This document shows positions 1 to 12,000 of a stretch of DNA of 64,000 nucleotides, piece after piece. Position numbers and translations under genes: made by a program. The DNA lies in the NCBI GenBank assembly GCA_019915015.1, contig JAHBBC010000008.1, positions 248,001 through 312,000 on the forward strand, in the 5' to 3' direction. Below the pieces are notes generated by a model. The model was given only the letters and a program-made list of their open reading frames with translations. It did not search any database and was not told the origin of the DNA. This DNA is from Auriscalpium vulgare (taxonomy: Eukaryota; Basidiomycota; Agaricomycetes; Russulales; Auriscalpiaceae). Each line of letters opens with the position of its first letter. Positions within the stretch are counted from its first letter, which is position 1.

Positions 1-141
1 GAGAGGTGGAAGTGTAATTGGCCGGGATGCAACATGTCCTTGTCGCGGTCGGATGCACTCCACCGACATGAGCGCGATCATGCGAGACGGCAGGAGGAGA
101 AGCGTTTGGCGCGAGAGAACGAAAGCGGGAGAAATAGATGA
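1..141 (+). CDS. ZnF1 copy D, C-terminal end of a C2H2 zinc-finger protein (cut by window edge)
   Basis: Reading frame 1 is open from the first base to a TGA at 139-141. It encodes the last C2H2 finger (C-x4-C-x12-H-x3-H, beginning CNWPGC) and a basic Arg/Glu/Lys-rich tail. The same end is found in the complete copies at 33308-35345 and 47135-49215. The last residue is Arg here instead of Lys, from a single base change next to the stop. The finger suggests nucleic-acid binding; the target is unknown. The 5' part lies outside the window, so I cannot tell whether this copy is intact. Confidence 0.75.
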   Translation, partial: ERWKCNWPGCNMSLSRSDALHRHERDHARRQEEKRLARENESGRNR

Positions 142-1119
142 TGAGGATGATCGTCGAACGAGGAGTTATGCATCCATCTGTTATTCATAGCTCCCCTTTT
201 GTATATTTCGTTTTATGAGCCTCTTTGTCTTCTTTGCCTTGACAATAACTCAGGCTGGCAGGTTCCCCGGGAAAGCGAGGTGAGATGGATGCGTACCAGT
301 GATCGCGTTGTCTGCTCGCCAGCCCTGCACAGTTTCATTTAATGATTGCACTGCCCGTAGAAACGAAAACAAGGAGATGCACGGAAGATGTTGCAAGACA
401 ATACATTGTCGCTGACTTGACGACGACAATTCCACGAGACGCCGGTGCTTAAGACAATTGTCGTTGAACAATTGGGCGATTTCCAGGGCGCCGACAGCCT
501 CGTTTCGACTCCTATGAACTCTATACAATAAATGCACGTGTCGTACGACAGAATTTAGCAACCTATTGACCGGCACCATCAGCATTTTATTTCCGGAAAG
601 TAAGGCGCCTACGAGCGGACGGAGCAACAAGTTCAAACGGCTCGCAGCACGGAGCACAAAAACGTTCTCAAGCCGTCGACATAGACAATACCGAGCTATT
701 ATATCGCCACGGAGTCACTTTTAGGGCCTAATGGGTCAAGCCAATGCACAAGCAAAGGCACGCCAGAGCCGGATATGGCGGCAAGTCGGAGGCCGATGAG
801 ATGGCCGTTGCTACAATTGGTAGGGAGGCCAGCACTTCGCCATCAAGTCAGCGAAGACGACCTGCTCTCTAGAGAACCAATCGGAAAGCCCACGAGAGAG
901 CCTCTTTGCTCTCAAGCGCGACGACTAACCTGACCGCCAGAACCACGTAAACTCTACCCGACGCATGCGCCCCACAGCCACCACGGGGATGGGTTCATAT
1001 CGTCGCCTTGCTTCGTCGCGTGATGCCAGTGCACATCCCGAGAACGTCTTTCTGTAGCCTCTGTTCTGACGGAGATGCATCAGCTAAGCGATGAACAGGC
1101 AGGACGAGGCTTAGTAGGG

Positions 1120-1640
1120 AGATATGCGTGTCTGTGAGTCGGATTCAGTCTTTCAGGTGAGTCAGAGGTGGTCTCCTTCGCCAAACTTGCGCGGAGTCAG
1201 AGGCAGCAACCTAGGTGTCTTTGCTGATCGGTCCTCGTTGTGAGGATATATAGTCGCGCTTTCATTGGTATAATGTGTTGGACACTGTATCATTAGCGCG
1301 GGATGCTTGTATCGTGTACAGGTGGTGCCAAGACTTTCTGGGATTGTACCACGAACTCCAGCGGGTCTCAGACGCAACGCTTTATCTACATGCAAACATC
1401 GGGTCAGACCTGCAGCAAGAGGAAGAGCGGATTATCGACGTGCCTAGGCCAACCATGCACTATGCACTTCGGCGGACGTGGTGCTCGCGTTCGCAAGAGG
1501 ATGTCCGATGGGTGCGAGATGACGTAGCGGCGGTCAGCACGATTGTCGGGATTATGATGGCACAGCGAGCTCCGCACACCGCCTCGCCTATGCCCAACGG
1601 CCCCTGAAGCCCACAACCGTCGTGAAGTTGTATCTTGCAC
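1120..1640. repeat. Reductase-upstream block inside copy D
   Basis: About 500 bp similar to 50,203-50,720 (almost identical) and to 62,360-62,880 upstream of reductase R3 (clearly similar but diverged). Shorter traces lie upstream of R1 and R2. No reductase gene accompanies it here, so the block was copied or left behind without its gene. Confidence 0.6.
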
Positions 1641-2830
1641 TTTGATGGTTGAGCAAGTATGGCGGGCCATCTCATCTATGATCTTAGACTCGGACCCCAT
1701 TCGGCGCCGGAGGAGGAAGGCAGACTGGAGCTGGCGCATGGTCCTGGGGGTCTGCGCCGGCTCCATACAAAATACGAGGACGGCCAACGCGTCGATGTCC
1801 TTTCAGTGGAGGAAGTACGGCACGCGGCACGACTCGACGCACCTCGGTCCCCCGCAGCCCAACCGCCATCCATCCTGGCCCCACAGTGTCCTCGTCAGTC
1901 CACTGCATCAATCCAGTCCATCCACGCGTCAGCGAGCGCAAAGCACCGAGAGATTTCACGGCGTTCCCGAATCCCGACCCAGGGCGAATCGCGATGGTCC
2001 ACACGGTGTCCAACTGGACGCAGAAGTTATTTCCAGAGCATGGGCGACGGCGCTGTGCAGGTTGTGGGCGTGACAGACGGCCAGACTGTTTCGAAGGAGG
2101 TGAGCGCAAGGTGAGAGGGCGAGTATGTGCTGCAATCGTGTTTGTGGCGCGGGCCCATGTTTTCGGCCGACGGCCCGGCGGGCACAAACAGCGCAGCTAC
2201 CGTGTGTGTCCTTGGAGTTGGTGCGCACAATTCGTCTCCCCATGTAGCGCGCACCGACGCCCGCCCCTCAGCCCGGGACACTTGCTTGTCATCACTCCAT
2301 TTACTCGGAGACTCAACGGACACTCATATGCATGTCTAGGTGCGTCGAGTATGCTGCTGTTCCTTTCACTCCCATCGCACACGCACTCATTCCTACGTCT
2401 TGCGTACCGTTCCATTGCCCCACAGCAGGCTGTTCTAAGTAATGGCAGTCTTACTTGTTTACAACAACCCTGACGTGTCTGCACAACTCCACGGCGCGGA
2501 CCGTCCGCCGATGCCCGCGAACCCGGCCTGAACCCGCTCGAGAACAGCAATCTGAATGAGCGAGATACATCCACGGCGAAACGTGCTGTGCGGAATGTCA
2601 GCGCAGACGACGGGCGCAGAACCGCAGAGAATATGCAGCCGCGGTGCTGGGGACGGCGCGGACTCGCGAGTTCCTCGCTGCGGGTGCAGGACATGGAGGT
2701 GCGGGAGGACCCTCGCTCGGTAGCGTGCCTCCGGTCGGGTGTACGGGGCAGGAAGGAGAGATAGCTACCCGCTCATGGGCGTAGGGGTACAGTACATTAT
2801 GGCTTATTTGACCGTCAAACAAAATTACAG

Positions 2831-4378
2831 TCAGTCGCTGTCATATCCCCGTGCTCTATCCCGTCGCTCTCTCAATCGATGATGTGGGTTCGCCTTGACC
2901 CTCATGCTTTCCTTGCTGCGCCGGTAGGTGACATACTTCTGGAGTATGGCCCTCGGAGCCCAGCTGTCCTCGTACCTCCGCAGGATAGCATGTCTCTGTT
3001 CCATCTTCGATCAAGTGTAAGGACGATATTACACGATCGAGGTGGATGCTGAGACTCACGTCGCGACAGAATCGCGCCACCCTCTCGCCGTTCTGCTGCG
3101 AAAATGTTCGGCTGAAGTCGATCCGCGCTGTCACCGCCAGCTCGTGAGCAGATTCCTGAGGTTCGGTGTAAGTGTCGTTCGGAAGAGTCGAGCGCGTTAT
3201 ACCGCTCACCACGATGTCACTGTAGATTTTCAGGCCCATCGCGCCGGTGTTGAGGCCCATCGCCTCTCGGATGTTGCGTCCCTGTCCTCCTCTCTTGATG
3301 AAGTCCCCCTTCGGCCTCGGGATCTGCTGCTCCATGGGACGCTTGGCCTTCTTCGATCTCGTGTCAGCAAGTCGCTTTGTACGATAGTCGTGGAATTCGG
3401 AATCTTCGACGCCAGGTGACTCTCTCGACGACACGACAGTCGTTTCGTGCTCCGCCGCTGGGGTTGTTTGGGGATGCGGGATGTTCTGCGCTATCCCTGG
3501 CTCCCCCAAATCGGGGCCCGTCGTCGGACCGGCGATGAGATTTCGTGAGTCGCCGTGCGGCGAGGTGACGCCATGGGCCCGTAGTGGCAGCCCAGAGGAC
3601 GACGGCTGCTCTGCGCCAACTCAGGGCTCATTCTCGACGGTGAGCTCGATGTGTGGGCGTGGGCGCGCGCCGACGCCATGGGTTCGTAGGGTGCAACTGC
3701 GCTGAGGAGAATATGCAGATTTCCCTCGAGGGCGTTTTCTAGACAGTTCGCCTCTTGGCCGTCAGCGCTATGCAGCTGGTGCGCGGGGCAAACGTCTTGC
3801 TCCCCACTGCCTTGCGCTGCTTCTTCGGGTTGGTGTCGCGCTGGGGCCGTGCTGGATGCGACCGGAGATGTCGGGACCGCCTCGAAAGCTGCCCAGTCTA
3901 GTATCAGGGACTGGTGCTGAGCCGTGACTGTGCGTCGAGGTGGCTGCTGTCGTGCTGGAGCCGTGCTGGGTGCCTCCGGAGATGCTGGGGCCGTTTCGAC
4001 AGCTGGCCGATCTGGCGTCGAAAATTGGCGTGGCGCCACTGCTGAGCTTGTACTCGGATCCGCAGAAAGTCGTCTGCGTACTTCGCGCTCTGCACTTGGG
4101 TGGTCAGTCCATCGCATGCGTCTCAGAGGACATAACGCACTGTTGCTGATTTCCCTAGCTCGCCTCGCCTTCGCCTTCGCCGTCTGGGTCCCGACCTCCA
4201 GCGCAATCCTGCGCTTCGCCTCCACATTCTCGGACGTCTTCAGCCACAGTGGGCATGTTCTTTGATGCCGGCGCAAATTGTTGCTTCTGCTGCTCCTGTA
4301 CGCCTTCGGGCAGTCTGATAGGCACGAATACAATTCGCCTCTTGGATACTTCGAACACGGGGAAGTGAATGTTGACAT
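2831..4378 (-). pseudogene. ZnF2 copy D: C2HC-type zinc-finger protein gene with a 1-bp frameshift
   Basis: The ATG is at 4378-4376. The N-terminus carries a finger-like motif ending in LRRHQRTC (C-x3-C...H-x3-C); two extra residues stretch its spacing compared with copy C. A long Pro/Ala/Ser-rich middle follows. At about 3,529 one base is missing relative to copy C, which ends the frame at about 3,491; the original frame then continues. A 55-nt intron (3059-3005, GTGAGT...AAG) joins to a basic last exon starting MEQRHAILRR and ending RGYDSD at a stop at 2833-2831. With the missing base restored the protein would be about 497 residues. It is convergent with ZnF1. A TATA-like AT-rich stretch lies 70-90 bp upstream. 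A role in DNA binding is inferred from the finger only. Confidence 0.6.
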
Positions 4379-6459
4379 CGATAGGTAGAGACGGACGTCG
4401 ATGAGGATCTGTGGCTTGGGGCGAGCGGACTGCGCGGTGTTGGATAGTCTTTAGTTTAAATAATGTATATGCTCTGCGGCTCGCGGCACTTACGCAAACA
4501 TCAACACAGCATCCGCGCCGCACTATTGTTTGCGGCCGTGGGCCTTCGACTTCACTTTGAGTAACGTCTTTGGCGCGGCGTCTACTCGCCGGATCGTTGT
4601 TGTTCTCTGCGGTACGATCAGCCCGGTCCTCCGCATTCTGATTGAAGACACCAAGAGAACACACCGAGATGGGCCCGCCGTTCGTTCGTACACGATCCTG
4701 GCGCGTAGTGGTATTACCGATGTACGCGGGACAGCGCAGGCAGCGTGAGGCTTGATGTCGCCTCGCAGGTGGGGAATGGCCTGAATATGGATCTGGATCT
4801 GGAGGAAGTTCGTGGGCACGAGATGTCGGTGAGGTGCGAGTTTGGTACGGCGGGCGGAGCGAGCGAGCGGGATTTGATCGAGACGCGCCATGAAGAAGCC
4901 TAGGTAAAGCGTCAGCATTTGTTCGAGCCGCATACATGGTGTGATATGAAGCGTGATGGGTGTTAGGGGATGCATAATGCAGACGACGTGCTAGCAGAAG
5001 GTGGTTGCGCTGGGAGATGGACGCACCGTCGCTAGCCGATCATTCACCAGTATGGTCGTCCTGTAACCTCCTGCTCAGTACAACATACTTACAAGGCTGC
5101 CAAAAGGACGTCTGAAGCACGCACCGTATTGCACTTGGCCCAGCGTCCGCCCTGGTCTGATTGAAGAGGTCCTTTGAGAGATCTAGTCACCCATTTCCGG
5201 GGCGCGGCGTTCGGTATGCGTCGAAGAAGAAGAAGTCCCAGGATGTCCCGTGCGCTCCTAGGTGTTCAGCGGGTAGACCACAGTGTCCCTGCGCGCTAGG
5301 GGAGCTGTGGACCGTCTATGTAGTCCTGGGTAGCATGGCCATTATCGCTCGCCGAAGTGCGCACCTTTTTCTCCGCGGCTCTACTCAAGCCAGCATGTCA
5401 AGCGCCCCGTCATCTTCCCGTCCATCCGTCTTGCGGTTGTACACAGTTTCCGGTGCGCTGCATCGAGGAGGTGGTCGAGAGCTTGGTGACGGTCACTGGC
5501 AGCGCGCGCCGCGCCCGGCCCGCCGTGTCCAAATCAGGATCGAGCACCGGTGTTGCGGCAATGCGAGGCCGCCAGCTTGACGTGGACGTCCACGGAACCA
5601 GAACTTATCGTGCACCCGGATGGTGGCGATGGCGCTCTATCGACTGAATTTTCACTGACTGCAGCTCCATCTCCCGAGTCTCACGCAGCGGCAGGTCGAA
5701 TGACAGGATGTTACTCAGGCATTCTGTGCGTCTTTACTGTACTGTATCATTCGTGTGCGCTGACCGTTTTCTCTCCTGGTCTAGATCTGCGTCGCGGCCG
5801 GTCGGTGCTGTCTGCCGCCTGAGCCCGCCCCGCCCCGACGCGATCCTCTCTCTGCACATTGCCCTCTGACCAAACACAGTGCCGCCCGCTTCTTGCCCAG
5901 ATCCGTGCCCACGGCGGACGAGCGGTCGCGAAGCCCTCGGTCCCATGCGCCACCAATCACTCCAACGCCCTGTTCGTGCGACTGGCTGCAGGAAGCTGCA
6001 ATATCTCCCTCGCAGGCCCCGAGTGCGACGACGCCGCAATCCATCATTGCACCGATCGAGGCTAGTGGCGAGCCGCCTCCTCCGCCAGGCTGGCCTCTCG
6101 CTGCCCTCGCACACGCTGCCCTCCTGCCCCGCATCTAGTCTTGAAGCTCGTCGATCCCGCGCAACGCATACCGCGACTGGAGGACACGTCTTCCTCGCGG
6201 AAGCCGGATTGAGAAGCTCTCGTACGTCAAGTCTGCACAGGGTCCAGGAGCCGCTGATGCTCGACGGCCAGCGCCCGTGCGGAGGGAGGAGGAGCTGCAG
6301 ACGGTGTGTGAGCCAGAAATAAGACCAATGAAGGAGAAAGATAGACATGCCGCTTCGGTGCCCAACGCCGTGTGGTAGGCTGGCGAAAGCGGCGCGTTTC
6401 GCAGGCGGCGTGCGCGAGGATGCTGGTGCGGGGTGCGAAATAGGTGCGGGGTGCGACGC

Positions 6460-7250
6460 CGAGGTTGTCGGCAGTGCGTGGACGGGCTTGCATGCGCCGT
6501 TGGTATGACTCGTTGTACTCGAGGGACAACGCTCCCAAGATCAGGATCGCGGCGGCGGGATAGCGCCAGCATTGCCAGATTGCCAGAAAAAGGTGGGCTC
6601 TCGGGACTCATACATGGGTGTAAGCCAGCAGAATCGAGAGGGTCGACGGCGGAACCAGGGCTGACACCCGTGTCTTTGGTATAGGTTCCATTCAGTGACT
6701 GGCGTGCAGAGCTCGCCGTCGAGGAGGATTGCGCCGGCAAATGCGAATGAGCCGCGAGGCAATCGGAGATGATGACAGAGGGTGGGCGTCGGAGCTCTGC
6801 AATTTTGATGGTACGCAGTCTCGCGTCACTGAAATATGCCGATTGAGTACGCACTTATTATTGTGGTTGTGCACCGCGTAAGCGCTGGGGCCGCTAGAAA
6901 GCAATGTGAAGACTGATATGTCGCTCGTGTGTTAGCGACACGCAGTGGCTCCGCAGGTCGAGCACGCACCACCAGCCGTTGAGCACGAGCAGTCGGGGCA
7001 GGGCATCCTGGATCTTGAAGACACTGAAGGGAGAACAGAATGCGACGCGGCGGTGAGGGAACGACCATGTCCGGGCCGAAAGAGCGAGCGCAGCGCGGGG
7101 AGGGAAGCTGGAGGGTACTTATAGGTACTAAGGTAGGGAGAGGTAGGCGCGTACAGCGGCCCGAGAACCCGACCGTACTCCTTCGCTCCCACTCGCTCGT
7201 CCTTGCAATGCGGGAGCGACCCATGGCCATGCTGTGAGTACCTCATCAAC
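6460..7250 (-). pseudogene. Possible TLC-type (TRAM/LAG1/CLN8) membrane-protein relic
   Basis: Several minus-strand stretches look coding although no continuous frame joins them. One reads FKIQDALPRLLVLNGWW and is hydrophobic. A second has FAFAGAILLDGELCTPVTEW, which resembles the F-x-G-x4-E-x-x-TP-x3-W signature of TLC-domain proteins. A third has a hydrophobic YPAAAILILGALSLEYNES segment. The order matches a multi-pass membrane protein, but the intron joints are uncertain and stops fall between the segments. It could be a live gene that I failed to splice, or a relic. The flanking stretch 5,690-6,460 shows nothing I can support. Confidence 0.28.
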
Positions 7251-7689
7251 TTCGGTTTGTTGAGATCTCACCCTCAGTTTCATGGATGCGTAGATCAAAG
7301 GAGAACCTACGAGAAGGCACAGCAATGGACACATCGCTATGCGGGAATGGATGAAAGCAACGATCGGCAGAGAATTCGTGGACTGGTGCGTGTTCTCTTG
7401 TGCGGTGTCCTTTCACACTTTGCTCACTTCTCGCAGAACCCGTTGTGTCTAGCATCCCCACCATCTCCCTTGCCGTCGCAAGACATTGCATGAACCCCGC
7501 CTCGCGTCACCCTCTGTCCCCGACCGCGCGTACTGCACCCAGAAAGCCCTGCGACGTGGAAACAGGATCCAACGCTCGAAGTGTGACGTGAAAATTGGCT
7601 CCCGCGTCTGAGCACCAACTGTCCATAACGAGCGTCCGCGATTACAGTCATTCCCGCCCTCTACTCTACGCTGACACCTCGCTCGAGTG

Positions 7690-8390
7690 CCTCACCCAAC
7701 CCGAACTCCCCTCCCACTGCTCCCGCTCGACTCCAGTTCCTCCCAGAAGAACCAGAAACCGGTACCTCCGCACGTAGTTTCTCTCAAGCAGACGGTGAGG
7801 TCATGCGAACGACCGTGACAGATCCACAGAAGGCGGTCGGCCGCAAGCAGGACCACGACGGCTCGCAGACATCCAAATTCTCGAGCACGCACGAAAATAC
7901 GACGGACTACGAACTCAAACACTAAGCAAAGCGAACCAGTCGCAGCCGTCCCTGTCGACGAAGTGCTGGAGTAAGCGGTCGAAAGCCTTCGACGAAGGTG
8001 TATGCGCGTGAGATTCAAGGGTACGTGTCATTTGCTGAGAGCTTGAGCGAGGGCTGACAGCATGCGCAGACAGACAAGACATCACCGGTGTTCGATGGTC
8101 CCTCAAGCTCGTCCTGCACCTGTTGCCCCCGCTTCGAAGTTCGAGCAGCTAATACCCGCCCGCCGGCGCGACCCTCGCCGTCGACGCCGCGTTCACCGAT
8201 CTCGGGTGGTACTGCCTCCCCGTCGTGCTGCTGGTCGCGCTCATCATGAACAATGTACGCAGGCGTTGTCCCGCGTGTTGGATTACTCCGATGGCACTGG
8301 GTCTGGGGACGGGTGCCGCGGACGCCGCCGGACGCATCGCTCGAGCGCGGGGACGTATCCATTGCAATGGTGTAGAGTCAAGTGTACAGG
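7690..8390 (+). other. Stretch with weak coding signal (hydrophobic fragment), no gene called
   Basis: A plus-strand frame at about 7,690-7,920 encodes a hydrophilic Ser/Thr-rich stretch ending TTDYELKH. Another at about 8,080-8,380 includes a hydrophobic segment around LGWYCLPVVLLVALIMNN, with a TAA in frame just before it. Together they suggest remains of a membrane protein with its N-terminal tail. No reliable start, splice chain or family could be found. The neighbouring 7,250-7,690 shows nothing clear. Confidence 0.18.
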
Positions 8391-8619
8391 GAGATCGTTG
8401 ATGGTGGGCGCCGTGCTCCTCACAAGAAAACTTTATCGCTGACGGGCCCGTAGCGCGCGGAGTCTTGTAGAGTCTTGTCCCCGGCACTTCAGCTGGGCAT
8501 TTGATGTTGGGCTACTCTGGAGGTCAGCGTCGAAGGAATTTCGGCCCTTTTCCATTCGACCTCGGCGGCGTGTTGGAACGGCAAACAGGTTGCAAGGAAC
8601 CCAGAGTCGACGAAGCGGT

Positions 8620-8830
8620 CTGCGTCTATCACAATGCGAGTACAGTTCCGCCGACTTCGCCTCTGGCTCATGTGAGGTAGAAAGACTTGCATCACGCGAA
8701 AATAGCACGGCCATCGTATTTGATTTTTCCTCCGCACCGGCCCCGATACCGCCATCTGGTGACCATCAAAGAGAGCGTCGGCGGACCTGGCCGTGCGTGC
8801 GCAGGACCCCCGTAACTCATGCCAGGGGTA
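8620..8830. repeat. Dispersed repeat, inverted partner at 44,650-44,850
   Basis: About 200 bp reads, as reverse complement, like 44,650-44,850: both share the CTCGCATTG / CAATGCGAG segment, a CGCGAAAAT block and the AAGAGAGCGTCGGCGGACC-like block, with scattered differences. It lies just beyond the 3' end of the transposase-like gene in one place and just beyond a zinc-finger relic in the other. Around 8,860-8,990, a T9 run and an inverted CAAACGG/CCGTTTG pair follow; these could belong to the end of a mobile element. Confidence 0.45.
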
Positions 8831-9041
8831 TGATCCGCCAAACGGGGTCAACTACCATTTTTTTTTGCGGCTCGCGACCCCTTCCAGCTACCATTCGCCC
8901 CTCAGACCTCCGTTTGGGGTCCGTAGCTACCACGGATAGGATCATAGCTTCAAAAAAATCGTAGTTTATTGTAAAAAGCTCCGCTTTGCGTGCAGGCAGG
9001 AGGGGATGTACTACGGATGCGCAGAGGCCTGTCAAACTGAC

Positions 9042-12000
9042 CTATTCATCTGGTTCATCGTCACCCGCCTGTTCAAGACCCGCCTTGACCCTCCCACTAA
9101 GCTCCTTGATAGCACGAGCGATATTCGCGACGTTCTGCTTGAGGGCGACATAGCACGCGCCATCAGATTTTACCAAAGCTAGTGTTGAGCCCGAGGTTTG
9201 GAGGGGATGGTCGAGGGCATACAGGAAGTAGGACGGTTTCAGGAAGGCGAACCGAGGGATCTTGCTAGGATCGGCGAGGGAGAATTGGTTGTGTCGGACC
9301 GGCTTGAACAGTCTCACAGCGATGTAAGAAAGAGCGGTGATGCGAGACGTGTCCGAAGCCCAACCATGTTTGCCGTTCTTACCGGCCGACTTCTCGTACA
9401 TGGTCAGGACTAACCAGCCATCAGCGCATGCCGAGTCATGTTGAAGATTACGACGCACCTTCTGCAAGGCAGATTGCCTCATCAACAAGAACCAAGCCAT
9501 AAGAAGGCGGCATGCCAGTGTGAGCAGCGTAGAGGTGTTTGAGCGGCGTGACATTGGCGAGTGTGCGACCTTGGGGACGTGATGCTTTGCGAAGATCGCT
9601 GCTCGCCTCCGTTCAGCCTGGCGGACGTCAATACCATGTATGTGCACTCATACAACACTAGCAGACGCACCTGATACGATGCATTTGCAGCGACCTCAGC
9701 CGCGTTTGCAGCCGTCCCTGGTGCAGGAGCAACAGCTTCTTCGCCGTTGATTGCTCCGTCTCGACCGCCCGCAGCTGGCTGCCGCCAGCGCATCGACCGA
9801 CCCGCGCCCGTGGTAACACCGCGCTCTGTAACACCGCGCTCTTCTTGACGCTTGAGAACATCCTTGACCAACTGCAGAAGGCGTTTTTTCTCGGAGAGCG
9901 TTGACTGGGCGGGTGGACCGTTATCAGAGGAAGGTGGTAGATCTTCCGAGGACTTGAAGGCCTTTGTTCGGACACCTTTCTCAGCCTGTCTGGTATGATG
10001 CGACCGGCGGATGACTGCGAGCTGTTCGAGATCGAATTCAGCAGAGATCACTGTGTCCTGGAAGGTCCTGCGCTCGTCGGGGTCGGACACAGCAGGGAGC
10101 GACTGGGCGAGGATCTTCCCTATATGTGCAGCGTCTTTGCGTGTTGCATCCGCTGTGTCTTCAGGCAATTGCAGTCTAGTAATGTGAGGGTTAGACTCTG
10201 TAAGATCTATCGGCGGTGAGAGGAGGACAAAACACGAACATGTCGACAGTGCTCTGGACGCATAAGGCAGCTGCTGCGCAAGTCAAATCGTTCAACTGCT
10301 GGTCGAAGACCGCACCAACTCCGTCTGCATTCTCTGCCTTCTTCAACCCATTTTCAATCTGGAGCATCTCGGGCTCGTCTTCGTCCATCTCAGGACCCTC
10401 GTCTTCGGAATCGGACTGGCCATAGATTGCATCCCAAGCCTCCTGCGAATACCAACTCGACAACGATGGGAATGCGCGAACACGGTGAGCTTGATTCTGC
10501 AATTTGTCCAGAAAATCCGGGTCTAGTACGAGAGCGTCCCACAGATTCGCTGCCTCCGAATGGGCCTGTTGTGTTGCTTGCTCAATGTCGTGATCAGAAG
10601 GGAATGTGGAGAGGGCATGGAGGTCGAGATGTCGATTGTCGGTATAGGTATGATTGTATCCATTCGCTCTTTCCTTGCCCTCAGATGTCTTTGCAAGGAA
10701 GAGATGCTCGCGCAAGCGGACTGAGAGCTTCGGAATCATATGATAGAAGTCTTGCAAGGTGAAGTCCTTCACAAGCTGTCGACAAATGCCGAAGACATGC
10801 TCACAGACTTCGGTTGATAGAAGCCAGGGCAGCAATGGGTATCTGCCGTCGAGGTGGTCCCGATAGATGATCACCAACTGAAGGAAACCAACGACTAGGA
10901 AGTTTGTGATGTCGCGTGCCTCGGGAGATATGAAGTGTTGAGCTTTTCGGTAGCCCGCGATGTCCATGAAGTCGGTCCACATTTCCATGAAGAAGTGCGC
11001 ACGCAGCACCATGCGAACACGTTCGATAATTGGGATCGATCGATTCTGGTATGCATCCACGAGCTCTCCAAACACAAAGAGGTAGATAATCGAGCCGACC
11101 ATTTCACGATGCTCGTTGGTGAACCATGCTAGCGTATGACCGGAGAAGAGACGGGTCGCAGCATTGTCGTCTTGTCGATCAAGTTTCTCGACATCCCTCC
11201 GAAACAATGTCCCTGTTGCTTCAATTGCTGCAAGGCGAAGTGGCTGTACGACGTCGTATAGCTGCCCAAAGTAAGTATCCGGGCACCTGAGAATGCGTTG
11301 TTCCGGTACGTCTTGCGCCCATGGTTCGAATCTTGAATGAGTGCGACAGGCTGTCGCCCTGCGCCGATGAGAGGGAATGTGGAGGTTGATGTCACGATGT
11401 GAGCGAATAGGGTGCCTGAGGGTGTAGTCAATGTACGCAACGGCGTGAGCGACCAGGAGACGTTGAAGGGAGCGCTCGACAGCCGTGCCGTCTGCGGCGT
11501 GGATACAACGTTGATCTTGCGGGAGAGAAGGCCATTCAATATTAATTCCAGGTGGACGAACAGTTGCTCCGCCGAGTTTGACTCTGAGATAGGGAGCGCC
11601 GCAACGACGATAGTCGGAACGCCGGGAAGAGGGATCTGGAGGTCCATACGCGTATCTGGCATGTGTCGGTGAGCTGCATGCCTCCGAAGTATTCGTAGAA
11701 CTCATACCTTCTTAGCCTTCTCGATCTTCCTGGTGCGGATGAGGGCATCGAGTGTGTTGATGTCGCTCACGACGACGGGATCGCCAGGACTCCCTAGAAG
11801 CACGTAGCACTTTCGTATTGGGTCCCAGTGAGGCCTCAAAGACTCTAGCAGCTTCGTATCATCACATGCGAGGCCAACGGGACCCACAAGGTAGTCCAAT
11901 GATTTCAGCCGTTCGTAGATAAATTCAAATGTTGCCTCTGTGATGCCGATGGGAACTGCACTTCGTGCGCACGACGTTTCCTTCGGGTCATTTATCAGTC

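Larger units (their letters stand above)
1..5690. repeat. Segmental duplication, copy D (partner 49,075-54,790)
   Basis: This block aligns with 49,075-54,790 in the same orientation. From about 1,218 to 3,528 I see no difference, with a constant offset of 49,083. Upstream (1-1,217) there are small indels and substitutions; downstream of 3,528 divergence rises and similarity fades at about 5,690. Bases 1-1,022 are also shared with 35,205-36,224 (copy B), which breaks off there. It contains the ZnF1 tail, a 3' intergenic part, a 500-bp segment also found upstream of reductase R3, and the ZnF2 gene on the minus strand. Bases 1,640-2,830 hold no gene I can support. Confidence 0.85.

Noticed and set aside
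1684..2187. 167-codon minus-strand frame, duplicated at 50,767-51,270
   Set aside because: Duplication of the DNA explains its presence twice; three other frames are equally open and none has a family motif or splice logic.
4155..4937. 260-codon minus-strand frame overlapping ZnF2 copy D
   Set aside because: It overlaps the real frame out of phase, is broken in the duplicate at 53,242-53,571, and has a composition typical of chance frames in G+C-rich DNA.
6950..7030. Cys-rich peptide (MPCPDCSCS...GACSTCG) resembling a small metal-binding protein
   Set aside because: It is the tail of a frame that overlaps the more convincing hydrophobic coding frame FKIQDALPRLLVLNGWW; Cys content follows from the alternative phase.
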